DNA from: Flavivirga eckloniae
GTDB taxonomy: Bacteria; Bacteroidota; Bacteroidia; Flavobacteriales; Flavobacteriaceae
Direction of reading: 5' to 3'
Assembly: GCF_002886045.1 (NCBI RefSeq)
Contig: NZ_CP025791.1
Coordinates: 2,123,001-2,187,000 of the forward strand
DNA: 64,000 nt
Part shown: positions 7,927 to 16,515 of the stretch, in pieces
How positions within the stretch are numbered: position 1 is the stretch's first letter
Layout of the letters: each line of letters begins with the position of its first letter
The notes under the pieces: generated by a model
Database searches by the model: none
Told to the model about the DNA's origin: nothing
What the model saw: only the letters and a program-made list of their open reading frames with translations
Made by a program: the position numbers and the translations under genes

Positions 7927-8622
7927 ATGACTTGTGATGAAATCATAGAACGTCTTTATCACTTAAAAGATGCTGAAAAAATAGTCTTCAAGGAGAAGAA
8001 ATTTGGAGTTATAGCACATAATTCTCTTGGCATCTACCACAAAGACCTAAAAGTCATTGCTAAAGAAATTGGGCAAGACAATCAACTTGCCCTTCAACTT
8101 TTCGATAGCGGTATTTACGAAGCTCGCCTTTTATGCAGTAAACTCTTTAAACCTAAAGATGTTACCGAACAACTAATGGAAAAATGGGTGAAAACATTTG
8201 AGAATTGGGAAATTTGCGACAGCTTTTCTATGGCACTTTTTGCCAAAAGTAAATTTGCACTTGCAAAAATATTAGAATGGACAAAAAGAAAACCAGAATT
8301 CGAGAAAAGAGCAGGCTTTGCTATTATGGCTTCTTACTGTATGGCCGATAAAAATTCAGGAAATGAGTTGTTTGAACAGTTTTTCCCTATCATAAAACAG
8401 GAAGCAAATGACGACAGAATCTATGTAAAAAAAGCCGTGAATTGGGCATTGAGGAATATCGGTAAACGGAACGTCGATTTGAACAAAATGGCAATAAAAA
8501 CGGCCAACGAAATACTGGAACTTGAAAGTCCTGCTGCAAAATGGATAGCAAAGAATGCCTTAACCGAACTACAAAAAGAGCACATAAGAATGTCTGATTA
8601 CCCAAGAAGCGAATACAGATAA
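7927..8622 (+). CDS. DNA alkylation repair protein (AlkD-like HEAT-repeat)
   Basis: An all-helical 231-residue protein of the AlkD DNA-glycosylase family, which removes positively charged alkylated bases. Diagnostic segments are FGVIAHNSLGIYHKDLKVIAKEIG, the WEICDSFSMALF region, and VKKAVNWALRNIGKRN near residue 160-180, the most conserved family block. It is soluble. Only 3 bp separate its stop from the DJ-1/PfpI gene start, so the two form an operon. Confidence 0.9.
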   Translation: MTCDEIIERLYHLKDAEKIVFKEKKFGVIAHNSLGIYHKDLKVIAKEIGQDNQLALQLFDSGIYEARLLCSKLFKPKDVTEQLMEKWVKTFENWEICDSFSMALFAKSKFALAKILEWTKRKPEFEKRAGFAIMASYCMADKNSGNELFEQFFPIIKQEANDDRIYVKKAVNWALRNIGKRNVDLNKMAIKTANEILELESPAAKWIAKNALTELQKEHIRMSDYPRSEYR

Positions 8623-8625
8623 TAA

Positions 8626-9210
8626 ATGAAAATAGCATATATACTTTTTGACGACATAACGCTTTTAGATTTTATCGGGTTTTACGACCCTATAAAAAAC
8701 ATAAAAACCAAAGGGTTTATAGAAAATCTTAGTTGGGATTTGTGTGCTACCAAAAAATCGATAAAAGATAGTTTTGGGCTAGAAATCGTTGTTGATAAAA
8801 TTAAACCTGATCTATCAAATTACGATATGATCGTCGTTCCCGGTGGATATGGCACAAGAGAACTCCAATACAACACGGAATTCATTGAATGGTTAAAAAC
8901 TGGAGAACATGTAGATTATATTGTTTCAATCTGTACAGGTAGTCTATTAATTGGTGCTGCTGAATTTTTAAAAGGAAAAACAGCTACAACCAACTTTAAT
9001 GAATACAAAGCCTTGGAAAAATATTGCGCAAAAGTGGCTCAAACCAGAATAGTTGACGATAAAAATACCATAACAGCAGGCGCTGTTGCCTCTTCGTTAG
9101 ACTTAGGCTTGTATATATGCGAGAAACTCTTAGGAAAAGAAAAAGCTGAAGAAATATGTATTGGAATGGACTACCATCCGAAACCATTCGAAATAATTAC
9201 CGTGACTTAA
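8626..9210 (+). CDS. DJ-1/PfpI family protein
   Basis: A 194-residue class-I glutamine-amidotransferase-like protein. It has MKIAYILFDDITLLDFIGFYDP at the N-terminus, VVPGGYGTRELQ and the nucleophile-elbow cysteine in SICTGSLLIGAAEFLKGKTATTNF. The set is typical of the DJ-1/PfpI branch annotated as isonitrile-hydratase-like or AraC-ligand-domain-like; the substrate is unknown. It follows the AlkD-like gene by 3 bp and overlaps the convergent methyltransferase gene by 4 bp at its 3' end. Confidence 0.88.
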   Translation: MKIAYILFDDITLLDFIGFYDPIKNIKTKGFIENLSWDLCATKKSIKDSFGLEIVVDKIKPDLSNYDMIVVPGGYGTRELQYNTEFIEWLKTGEHVDYIVSICTGSLLIGAAEFLKGKTATTNFNEYKALEKYCAKVAQTRIVDDKNTITAGAVASSLDLGLYICEKLLGKEKAEEICIGMDYHPKPFEIITVT

Positions 9211-9884
9211 AACATTTTATAAAGCGTAGTTACTATAGCGCCTTTGTTATCATTTAAAACAATAGATAATAATTGCTTTTCTTCTTTTATTTTAAGATTG
9301 AATGGGGGCGCCAATAAATTTAAGCCGCTTTGTTTTTTTATTCTGATACCCTGACCAGAAATGATGTCTTTATTGGGTACAAAGTCGCCTTCGGGCACAT
9401 GTTCAGTTAAAACGACATATTTAAAATCGGTCAATTTACTCACTATTCTTTGCACCTCAGTATTCGACAAATGTTGTAAGACCTGTCTTAACAAAGCGCA
9501 ATCTCCCGAAGGCAAATCATCTACTGCAATATCCAAACAATGGAATTCTAAATTGTCTTCCTTAAACTTTTCTTTATTGTGGGCTATAAGGTCTTCTACT
9601 ATATCTACCGCAACATATGTCTTGGCATAATTCACCAATTTCCTTCCAACATTAAAATCTCCACAACCTAAATCACATACCTTAATAGGACTTTTAAAAG
9701 ATGTTAAAAATGCGGTTAAAACATTTATATATGGACTTACTAGTTCAGGCTGATGCGATCCCTCTCCAGAGTAAAAATCAGCCCCATTGCCACCCCAAAG
9801 CTGCATACTATAAACCTGTTCCATAGCAGCCTTAGTCGGCCAAGGTTTTTTTATTCTTCTAGCTCTATTTTCTTTTTTATCCAT
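9207..9884 (-). CDS. SAM-dependent class I methyltransferase
   Basis: Motif I VCDLGCGDFNVGRKLV and the following acidic strand VAVDIVEDLI identify a Rossmann-fold methyltransferase; LEFHCLDIAVDDLP supplies motif II-III. An open frame reaches 9968. I chose the Met at 9884 (MDKKENRARRIKKPWPTKAA, 225 residues) because the extra 28 residues are hydrophobic and unlike the family. That upstream stretch also contains a copy of the 20-bp repeat seen elsewhere in the window. The substrate is unknown. It runs convergent with the DJ-1 gene. Confidence 0.8.
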   Translation of the reverse strand: MDKKENRARRIKKPWPTKAAMEQVYSMQLWGGNGADFYSGEGSHQPELVSPYINVLTAFLTSFKSPIKVCDLGCGDFNVGRKLVNYAKTYVAVDIVEDLIAHNKEKFKEDNLEFHCLDIAVDDLPSGDCALLRQVLQHLSNTEVQRIVSKLTDFKYVVLTEHVPEGDFVPNKDIISGQGIRIKKQSGLNLLAPPFNLKIKEEKQLLSIVLNDNKGAIVTTLYKMF

Positions 9885-9918
9885 AAAATTAAGACAAGTA
9901 ATGTACTTAGAAATGACT

Positions 9919-9938
9919 ACATTTGAAAGAGAAATAAA
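9919..9938 (+). repeat. 20-bp dispersed repeat, copy 1
   Basis: ACATTTGAAAGAGAAATAAA occurs identically here, at 11576-11595 and at 12672-12691, all in the same orientation. This copy lies just upstream of the chosen methyltransferase start. Confidence 0.7.
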
Positions 9939-10023
9939 AGTATTTTTACTACTGTGTGAAAACAACACCTCAGCTATATGTTTTTATACTTAGCATTGCC
10001 ACATATTAAACCCCAATTAAACC

Positions 10024-10761
10024 ATGAAACAAAAAGTTTTACTTATTTTAACAATCTGTTTTTTAACCAAAACCTATTCGCAAAACAAAAATTCCAATTT
10101 TCAATTATCTCTTGGATCAACATTATCAGTTCCAAAAACCAGTAAACTAGTAAATACAAATATTGAAGGAAATCCTGAAATTAAATCTTCAATTAATCTA
10201 GGGTTTTATATTTTACCAAGCATAAACTATCCACTAAGTAAAAAAACATCTCTTGACTTTGGATTAGGCTTTTACCTTGACAGATTTTCTATCGAAGAAA
10301 TAAATGGTTATGTAACAAATAAAGTAAACAGAAACGTTAGTCAAATTCAGATTCCAATAAATATTAACCTCCATTTTGGAAATAATAATACTTATCAATT
10401 TGGTGCTGGAGGGTTTGCGAATTTTTTAGTATCTGCAAAAGAAAAAGGTGAATCGCAAATTAAGCAAATTAGCACCATTGGTTTTATATCCGATAACGAC
10501 AAAACTAACACAAATTTGACTCAAAATTACAACAACGACATAGAAGACAGATACAATACCTTTAGCTTTGGAACCTTCATTCAATTAAAGAAAACCATAT
10601 CATTTTCATCAAACAAAAAAGGTTTTATTCTACTAAGGATAAACCAATATTTTAATTCCATTAAAAGCTATAATTTAGTTACTGACGCATATCAATTTAC
10701 TGATATTAAAGCTGAAAAAGAACCGACAACAGTAAACATTGGAGTTGGTATAGCATTATAA
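10024..10761 (+). CDS. Secreted outer-membrane beta-barrel-like protein, unknown function
   Basis: I do not recognise a named family. A Sec signal peptide (MKQKVLLILTICFLTKTYSQ, cleavage after about residue 20) is followed by alternating polar/hydrophobic strands (FQLSLGSTLSV, SINLGFYILPSINYPL, SLDFGLGFYLDRFSI, QIPININLHFG, YQFGAGGFANFLV). The protein ends in VNIGVGIAL, a plausible terminal barrel strand. The composition is Asn/Ser/Thr/Lys-rich. At 245 residues it fits a small 8-stranded PorT/OmpA-like barrel. It stands alone between the methyltransferase gene (divergent) and an orphan helical gene. Confidence 0.6.
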   Translation: MKQKVLLILTICFLTKTYSQNKNSNFQLSLGSTLSVPKTSKLVNTNIEGNPEIKSSINLGFYILPSINYPLSKKTSLDFGLGFYLDRFSIEEINGYVTNKVNRNVSQIQIPININLHFGNNNTYQFGAGGFANFLVSAKEKGESQIKQISTIGFISDNDKTNTNLTQNYNNDIEDRYNTFSFGTFIQLKKTISFSSNKKGFILLRINQYFNSIKSYNLVTDAYQFTDIKAEKEPTTVNIGVGIAL

Positions 10762-10950
10762 CCATACTAATATATAAAATAACAACTAGCTTTAGCCTAC
10801 TTATACAAACTCTTGCTGGTTTTCTATTTAGTTTGTATTTATTAAATTAGTTCTTAAAACTTGCTACCAGTCTGATAAAAAACACTTAGTAACTAGCAAA
10901 CAATATTTTTGAGCTTGAAAAAGCCGTTAATTAAATGAACATAATTGGTA

Positions 10951-11472
10951 ATGGTCGAGACTAAACTGGAACATATCCTTACGAATTCATACAAAGCGGA
11001 TATGATTGCCTATATGAAATCTCACCCAGAAGATTTTGAAGAAGCTATTAAACTTGCTATTTCAAACAAACCACCCTATTCATGGAGAGCTGCATGGCTA
11101 TTGTGGAGCTGTATGGAAAAAAACGACCAGCGCATACTTAAATATGTAGACATAATAATTGACACTATACCTACAACATCCGATGAACAAGCAAGAGAAT
11201 TATTAATAATTCTTCAACACATGGAATTGACCAATGATAATGAAGGAAAGCTATTCAACATCTGTATAAATATTTGGGAAAAGATAGGTAAACAACCATC
11301 CTTTAGATATAATGCTTTTAAACTGATGATAAAAATTATAAAAAATCATCCGGATTTATATAAAGAAATAGCTTTTTTAACTGAATCTCATTATACCGAT
11401 TCCCTATCAGATAATGTAAAAAAGTCTATATTTAAAATGGTCATAGGGTTGAAAAAACGTTTTAAACAATAA
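10951..11472 (+). CDS. HEAT-like helical protein, unknown function
   Basis: A 173-residue all-helical protein without signal peptide. Paired amphipathic helices such as DMIAYMKSHPEDFEEAIKLAIS, WRAAWLLWSCMEKNDQRIL and FRYNAFKLMIKIIKNHPDLYKEIAFL resemble the HEAT/ARM-type repeats common in Bacteroidota orphans. An in-frame TTG two codons upstream (10945) could extend it, but the ATG at 10951 is the better start. No catalytic motif is visible; a scaffold or binding role is only a guess. Confidence 0.65.
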   Translation: MVETKLEHILTNSYKADMIAYMKSHPEDFEEAIKLAISNKPPYSWRAAWLLWSCMEKNDQRILKYVDIIIDTIPTTSDEQARELLIILQHMELTNDNEGKLFNICINIWEKIGKQPSFRYNAFKLMIKIIKNHPDLYKEIAFLTESHYTDSLSDNVKKSIFKMVIGLKKRFKQ

Positions 11473-11575
11473 ACATTAATTAGAATTAAAAGATAATTAT
11501 TGACAAACTAAAATGATTGGAGATAAAACAAAAGGATTAACCAAATTAGCAATAATCATACGCCCAAAAATAATT

Positions 11576-11595
11576 ACATTTGAAAGAGAAATAAA
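11576..11595 (+). repeat. 20-bp dispersed repeat, copy 2
   Basis: This is identical to copies at 9919 and 12672. Similarity to copy 3 continues imperfectly for about 45 bp downstream (TTATTTTATAGTT against TTATTCTATAGTT), suggesting a larger duplicated intergenic block. Confidence 0.7.
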
Positions 11596-11638
11596 CGTAT
11601 TTGCGTTTATTTTATAGTTCTAGGTAATTCTCCAAAAA

Positions 11639-12265
11639 ATGACAATAGAGCAAATAACACAATTAGCGGAAAAAGAAACTAAAAAAGGAAAAACAGAATT
11701 AGGTAATAAACTAATTGAATTAAAATCTCTCAATTGTGGAATCTTGGAATGTATTGCATATGTTAGAGTTAATCAGAATTGTTCATTGTTAAAAGCCAAA
11801 ACAATAGTTATAAATTCGTCTGCCTGGATTAATAAAAAAAGTGAATTTATTAAACACCAAGAAGAACAAACGTTAGAATTTTTAGAGGCTGCCAAAAGTA
11901 ATAAAAAAATGGAGCATCAAGAATGTAATTTAAATATCAGACATGATTTGCCTAAAGTCACTTGGGATAAAATACATTTGGTATATGAGAAAATGCCTGG
12001 TTGGATTGGATTTGGAAAAGATGGAAAAGGAGAAAATGGAATTCCTTATTGGTTTAGTTATAACGAAAATGAAAAATCAATTTTTGCATCCGTTGAACCC
12101 AGTGGACTTCATTTATTTGCAAACATGGAATTAAATGAGTGGATTGAATGGAAAACTGAAATTAAAAGAGTTGCAACAGAAATTTTAGAGTTTAAAGTTG
12201 GAGAAATTGTAGAGGGAGAAGTTGGGCACGAAATTGAATGGATTAATAAAACCGAAAACAAATAG
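11639..12265 (+). CDS. Orphan two-part protein, unknown function
   Basis: Not a named family to me. Residues 1 to about 85 are helical, with LNCGILECIAYVRVNQNCSLLKAKTIVINSSAW. The shape recalls the ribosomal-protein-L7/L12-like helix pair found at the start of several Bacteroidota orphans. After a charged linker (about 65-95), residues about 105-208 form a distinct globular part rich in Trp and Glu (MPGWIGFGKDG, IPYWFSYNENEKSIFASVEPSGLHLFANMELNEWIEW). There is no signal peptide or TM helix. Neighbours are equally anonymous, so context does not help. Confidence 0.6.
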   Translation: MTIEQITQLAEKETKKGKTELGNKLIELKSLNCGILECIAYVRVNQNCSLLKAKTIVINSSAWINKKSEFIKHQEEQTLEFLEAAKSNKKMEHQECNLNIRHDLPKVTWDKIHLVYEKMPGWIGFGKDGKGENGIPYWFSYNENEKSIFASVEPSGLHLFANMELNEWIEWKTEIKRVATEILEFKVGEIVEGEVGHEIEWINKTENK

Positions 12266-12354
12266 TGGTTATTTTGGAAATAAAAAACATAAGGCTAGAA
12301 ATTAATCTAGTGTAATGTCTAATCTTTAACTTGTCTCTTAACGAACATTTAAGA

Positions 12355-12690
12355 ATGAAAAAATTATTTCTTGACGATATTAGAACTATTGACATGGTTT
12401 ATGACAAATCCATGGAGTCTGAATTTGACATAGTTAGAACATATAACGACTTTATCTTCTATATAAAAAACAATGGACTACCAGACTTTATTAGTTTTGA
12501 TAATGATCTTGGACTAGATGAAAATGGAGAAATCGCTCCAGATGGCTATGCTGCAGCAAAATGGTTGGTATACAAATCTGGACTAGACTTAAGACAATTA
12601 AAATATAAGGTTCATTCTGCAAACCCAATAGCAGCAAAACAGATTGATGGACTCTTAACCAATTACATTAAACATTTGAAAGAGAAATAA
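12355..12690 (+). CDS. Cyclic-phosphate-processing receiver (cpREC) domain protein
   Basis: An 111-residue stand-alone receiver-like domain: MKKLFLDDIRTID with the acidic DD pair, FDIVRTYNDFIFYI, LPDFISFDNDLGLD with the phosphoacceptor-position Asp, DGYAAAKWLV and YKVHSANPIAAKQIDGLL. These match the cpREC family, which has been predicted from comparative genomics to act on cyclic phosphate intermediates. It lacks an output domain. A TTG at 12331 would add 8 residues, but MKKLFLDDIR is the conserved start. Its last codons contain copy 3 of the 20-bp repeat. Confidence 0.75.
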   Translation: MKKLFLDDIRTIDMVYDKSMESEFDIVRTYNDFIFYIKNNGLPDFISFDNDLGLDENGEIAPDGYAAAKWLVYKSGLDLRQLKYKVHSANPIAAKQIDGLLTNYIKHLKEK

Positions 12691-12691
12691 A
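12672..12691 (+). repeat. 20-bp dispersed repeat, copy 3
   Basis: This copy encodes the final residues and stop of the cpREC protein (HLKEK-stop). The two other copies lie in non-coding DNA, so they may be remnants of this gene's 3' end. Confidence 0.65.
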
Positions 12692-12744
12692 CATAATTGT
12701 ACTTATTCTATAGTTTCAGTATACTCTAAAATCCAATAAAAATA

Positions 12745-13134
12745 GTGAAAACAATAAACCGGTTAATGACAAATATCTGTTCCGACAATTTATCGGAAAG
12801 TAAAAACTTTTACACAATATTGTTCGATTTTAATGTAGACTACGACAGTGATTGGTTCGTCCACTTAATTTCTAAGGACAAAAAACTCGAATTAGGAATA
12901 ATTGATCGAACAAATGACATAGTACCAAACGACTTTCAAAAGAGTCCACAAGGGTTTTACCTAACATTTGTAGTTGACAATGTAGACGACCTGTTTAAGA
13001 TAGCCGAATCGGAAAAATTTGAAATTGTTAACGAACCAACCGATACATTTTACGGACAAAGACGGTTGTTACTAAAAGATCCAAATGGAGCTTTAGTAGA
13101 TATCTCTTCGCCTATCAAAGGATTTGAATTTTAA
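12745..13134 (+). CDS. VOC-family (glyoxalase/bleomycin-resistance-like) protein
   Basis: A 129-residue vicinal-oxygen-chelate fold. It shows LMTNICSDNLSESKNFYTILFDFNV (first beta-alpha unit), FYLTFVVDNVDDLFKIAE (second unit) and FYGQRRLLLKDPNGALVDIS, the typical C-terminal metal-ligand strand. The GTG at 12745 gives a seven-residue extension over the internal ATG at 12766 (MTNICSDN); either may be used. Relatives include lactoylglutathione lyase and antibiotic-binding proteins, but the substrate cannot be assigned. Confidence 0.85.
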   Translation: MKTINRLMTNICSDNLSESKNFYTILFDFNVDYDSDWFVHLISKDKKLELGIIDRTNDIVPNDFQKSPQGFYLTFVVDNVDDLFKIAESEKFEIVNEPTDTFYGQRRLLLKDPNGALVDISSPIKGFEF

Positions 13135-13158
13135 AAGAAAACACACGTCGAATAGCGT

Positions 13159-13701
13159 ATGAAAATAATAGAAACTAAAGACAATGACGTAAATTTTGTT
13201 TTACACCAAACCTTTAACAACAAACTCTTTTTACCCATTGGAAAATATGTAAACTGGAAACTAGAGAATAATTGGGATGACTATAACGAACTTTACCATG
13301 CGGTAAATTATATAGAAAACCTAAAACAAATTAATGGCGTTTGGTTTGATATTCACACCATTGAAAAAAACCAAGAACTTAAAGGTGTATTAACAATTGT
13401 AGGTGGCGATATTGACAAGCTTGAAACTGATAGCTATTTAGACAAAAAAACCACAATACTTTTAAAATATTTTCACATTATTGAAAAAGGAAAAGGCTAC
13501 GGAGGTTATTGGTTAAACGCTATTATAAAACCTTACTATTTCGATAAAGGATACCGATCAATATACGTAAGTAGTAGCCATCCCAAATCATTTAATTTCT
13601 ACAATAAAATAGGAACAGAGGTAAAAACATACACAAAAAAAAGCGACAATCAACTTTATAACAGGATTTGTAAAGCTTTTTTAATCCCTATGAATCAATA
13701 A
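13159..13701 (+). CDS. GNAT-family acetyltransferase
   Basis: This 180-residue protein has the GNAT acetyl-CoA loop region KGKGYGGYWLNAIIKPYYFDKGYRSIYVSSSHPKSFNFYNKIGTEV (about 113-158). The Q/RxxGxG/A-like element (EKGKGYGG) is followed by the alpha helix and the N-F-Y-x-K-x-G strand-turn that closes the fold. The first half is divergent and carries an acidic/Trp-rich WKLENNWDDYNELYHAV segment. The acceptor is unknown. It is 24 bp from the VOC gene, so probably co-transcribed. Confidence 0.8.
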   Translation: MKIIETKDNDVNFVLHQTFNNKLFLPIGKYVNWKLENNWDDYNELYHAVNYIENLKQINGVWFDIHTIEKNQELKGVLTIVGGDIDKLETDSYLDKKTTILLKYFHIIEKGKGYGGYWLNAIIKPYYFDKGYRSIYVSSSHPKSFNFYNKIGTEVKTYTKKSDNQLYNRICKAFLIPMNQ

Positions 13702-13727
13702 AAACAAACCTATATCTCCATGTATAA

Positions 13728-15263
13728 TTAAGCGCCACCTTGCTCATCAACAATTCTCATCGTTTTTTTAAATCGGCTCACAAACTCTCTAGCCTCGGCC
13801 TCATTATAGCGGGAAAAACCCATCCGTATAGCATTGTGCTTTGTGTTAGCCGCATCATAATACTGCCATTCCGAAATAATTAATTTTTGTTGTTTGGCTA
13901 CATCTTTTACCGTATTCCAAGAATACTTTTTATTCAACCTTACCCAAAGCGCCATGCCTCCTTTAGGGATTTCAAAAGATAAATAATCACTTAATTCCTC
14001 CTTAAGAAGCTCACAAAAAAGGTCGCGTCGTGCTTTATATATTTTAACAGCCTTTTTAATATGCCTATCTAAACTTCCATCTTTTATAAAATTGGAAAAT
14101 GTCATTTCTAAAATAGCGTCTCCTTGTCTATCAACATAACGTCTTAATTTAGCACATTCATCTACAAAAGCCTTAGGTGCAATTAAGTACCCTACTCTAA
14201 AAACCGGTGCTACCGTTTTACAAATCGACCCCACATAAATAACATTTCCACAAGTATCATGACTTGCCAAAGGTAAAATAGGCGCATGATTATAATGAAA
14301 ATCGTAATCGTAATCATCTTCAAGAATAGCGAAATGATGCTTTTTAGCCAAATTTAAAAGATGCATCCTTCGCTTCGCAGAAAGTGTTACCGTTGTAGGA
14401 TGGTGATGGTGTGGCGTAGTATAAACAGCTTTCACTTTATAAGTTTTACAAAGCTTTTCGATATGATGAGTGTCCAATCCTAATTCATCTACCTTAACTC
14501 GTAATAATTTAGCCCCAGCAAATTCAAATGTTGCATCCGAAGAACTATAATTAGTCTCTCCTACTATAATATAATCTCCATCCTCTACAAGTAATTGAGC
14601 CGTTAAAAACATGCCCATTTGACTACCTCTGGTAATAAGAATATTATCTTTGGTAATATTCAAGCCTCTAGTTTCATTCAAATAACACATTAAGGTTTCT
14701 CTTAATTCTGGACTACCATAAGTTGTCCCATAATTCAAATATTTAAGCGTATGCTTTTTATTCGCTATTTTTCTATAAGTTATAGACAGTTCTTTAACAG
14801 GTGTTAGCCTTTCATCCGAAACACCATCATTAACATACATGTAACCATCTACACTATCCTGTGGCGGTTTTCTATCTAGTGCCGGATTACTCTTAAAAGC
14901 AAAGCCTATTTTATTACCAGTTCTAGGCACCGTTTTATCGTCCCACGTTTGTTGCTGTAATATTGGAATGTCCTTGCGAACAAAAGTTCCCTTTTTTGGA
15001 ACACTCACTATCCATCCCTGCATTTCTAGTTCCTCATAGCATGCTATTACGGTTTTCCTATGTAACCCTACTAGGCCAGATAACGTTCTAGTTCCTGGTA
15101 ATTTGGTCTGTGGAGGTATAGTGCGTTCCTTAATTAAATCGATAAACTGATTCGTAAGTTGAATATAAACTGGCTGCTTACTATCTCGGTTTATTTCTAT
15201 TATGGTTTTATATGGAATCATAACTGGACTATTTAAAAAATGATTTCTGGATGAATCAAACAC
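13728..15263 (-). CDS. MocR/PdxR-type transcriptional regulator (GntR HTH + aminotransferase domain)
   Basis: A fusion of a GntR winged helix (about 17-95, SKQPVYIQLTNQFIDLIKERTIPPQTKLPGTRTLSGLVGLHRKTVIACYEELEMQGWI) with a fold-type-I aminotransferase domain (about 130-505). PLP-binding Lys349 lies in GSICKTVAPVFRVGYLIAP, with the Asp of LEDDYDYDFHY upstream. Such regulators sense PLP or PLP adducts. The open frame starts at GTG 15263; the Met at residue 15 is an alternative, but NSPV just before it looks family-conserved. It is divergent from a PPOX-family gene 56 bp away, the usual target. Confidence 0.92.
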   Translation of the reverse strand: MFDSSRNHFLNSPVMIPYKTIIEINRDSKQPVYIQLTNQFIDLIKERTIPPQTKLPGTRTLSGLVGLHRKTVIACYEELEMQGWIVSVPKKGTFVRKDIPILQQQTWDDKTVPRTGNKIGFAFKSNPALDRKPPQDSVDGYMYVNDGVSDERLTPVKELSITYRKIANKKHTLKYLNYGTTYGSPELRETLMCYLNETRGLNITKDNILITRGSQMGMFLTAQLLVEDGDYIIVGETNYSSSDATFEFAGAKLLRVKVDELGLDTHHIEKLCKTYKVKAVYTTPHHHHPTTVTLSAKRRMHLLNLAKKHHFAILEDDYDYDFHYNHAPILPLASHDTCGNVIYVGSICKTVAPVFRVGYLIAPKAFVDECAKLRRYVDRQGDAILEMTFSNFIKDGSLDRHIKKAVKIYKARRDLFCELLKEELSDYLSFEIPKGGMALWVRLNKKYSWNTVKDVAKQQKLIISEWQYYDAANTKHNAIRMGFSRYNEAEAREFVSRFKKTMRIVDEQGGA

Positions 15264-15319
15264 CCCATAAATCTACTAAATTCGTACTTAAGAACAAACA
15301 TTAATCAAATCGAACAGTT

Positions 15320-15982
15320 ATGTTAACTTATCCAAAAACAGAACTAAACAAAGTAAAACGAGGTACCAAAAGAGCTGTATACGATGTAGAACAAATAAAC
15401 CATATTCTGGATGCAGGCTTTATTGGATTCATAGGCTGTAATTACAACGGAAAGACTATTACCCTACCTATGGCCTACGGCAGAATAGACAACAAAGTTT
15501 ATCTACACGGCTCGCTTAAAAACAGAATGCTATTAGCTCTTATAGCAGCTAAAGAAGCTAGCATGACCGTGATGCACCTGGATGGTCTCGTATTAGCGCG
15601 TTCCGGACTTCATCATTCCGTTAACTACAGATCTGCAACCCTATTTGCCAGCGTACGCAAAGTTGAAGATCCTGAAGAAAAGAAAACTGCCTTAAAATGT
15701 GTTGTAGACCATATGATTCCTGATAGATGGGAAACACTACGCCCCATGAATACTAAAGAGTTAAACGCAACTCTGGTACTCGAAATGGAAATACAATCAG
15801 CATCGGCTAAAATTAGGGACGAAGGAGTGGTTGATGAAAAAAGCGATCTGGAACTCCCTATTTGGGCTGGCATTGTACCTTTAAAACAAGTTGCCAAACT
15901 TCCCGTTCGCGATGCCTTATTACCAAAACAACTAAAAACCCCTAAACATGTAGTAACCTACTATAAAAAGAATAAAACATAA
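15320..15982 (+). CDS. Pyridoxamine 5'-phosphate oxidase-family flavoprotein
   Basis: A 220-residue split-barrel FMN-binding protein: a N-terminal AVYDVEQINHILDAGFIGFIGCNYNGKTITLPMAYGRIDNKVYLHGS strand set, MTVMHLDGLVLARSGLHHSVNYRSATLFASVRKVED, and a C-terminal GVVDEKSDLELPIWAGIVPLKQ. This corresponds to the NimA/PPOX-like subgroup often divergent from MocR regulators. It is probably not the biosynthetic PdxH. A DinB-family gene starts 5 bp after its stop. Confidence 0.9.
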   Translation: MLTYPKTELNKVKRGTKRAVYDVEQINHILDAGFIGFIGCNYNGKTITLPMAYGRIDNKVYLHGSLKNRMLLALIAAKEASMTVMHLDGLVLARSGLHHSVNYRSATLFASVRKVEDPEEKKTALKCVVDHMIPDRWETLRPMNTKELNATLVLEMEIQSASAKIRDEGVVDEKSDLELPIWAGIVPLKQVAKLPVRDALLPKQLKTPKHVVTYYKKNKT

Positions 15983-15987
15983 AAACA

Positions 15988-16506
15988 ATGAAGATCGCCG
16001 ATTTAAAGTTTATGCCAGATTTCTATGATCGATATATCGCATTGGTTGACGAAAACATCGATTTAATAGATGGCTTATACACTAGTGAAACCATTTTTGA
16101 AAACACTATAGAAAAATTAATCCAACATCAGGATTATAGGTACAAACCAGATAAATGGACACCAAAGGAATTGCTCCAACATGTTATAGATACCGAAAGA
16201 ATATTTGCTTATCGAGCATTAAGCATAGCTCGACTGGAACCAAAGGCCTTATTAAGTTTTGATGAAAATGATTATGCCAAAAACTCCAAAGCTAATAATA
16301 GAACCATTGAAAGCTTACTCAGGGAATTTAAATTAGTAAGACAATCTACCTCCATATTGTTTGAAAGTTTTGATGAAGATGTGTTTCATGAAACCGGGAT
16401 TAGTTTTAAAATCAAGATAAGTGTCCTTGCTATTGGGTTTACCATTATTGGCCACGCAAAACACCATATGAACATTTTAAACGAACGTTACTTTATCAAT
16501 AAATAA
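15988..16506 (+). CDS. DinB-family putative metal-dependent protein
   Basis: A 172-residue four-helix-bundle protein of the DinB/YfiT type. The metal-ligand histidines are visible as LLQHVIDTERIFAYRAL (near residue 70) and IGHAKHHMNILNERYF (near 155), with the WTPKELLQH motif typical of the family. Some relatives are thiol transferases; the substrate here is unknown. Five bp separates it from the PPOX gene, making a two-gene operon under the divergent MocR regulator. Confidence 0.88.
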   Translation: MKIADLKFMPDFYDRYIALVDENIDLIDGLYTSETIFENTIEKLIQHQDYRYKPDKWTPKELLQHVIDTERIFAYRALSIARLEPKALLSFDENDYAKNSKANNRTIESLLREFKLVRQSTSILFESFDEDVFHETGISFKIKISVLAIGFTIIGHAKHHMNILNERYFINK

Positions 16507-16515
16507 GCCTAAAAG

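Noticed and set aside
9885-9968. N-terminal extension of the methyltransferase to 9968
   Set aside because: The extra 28 residues do not resemble the family and include the dispersed 20-bp repeat. The Met at 9884 gives a natural start.
9919-13701. Integron cassette array
   Set aside because: The repeated 20-mer lacks attC-like dyads, copies are not at every gene junction and no integrase is seen in the window.
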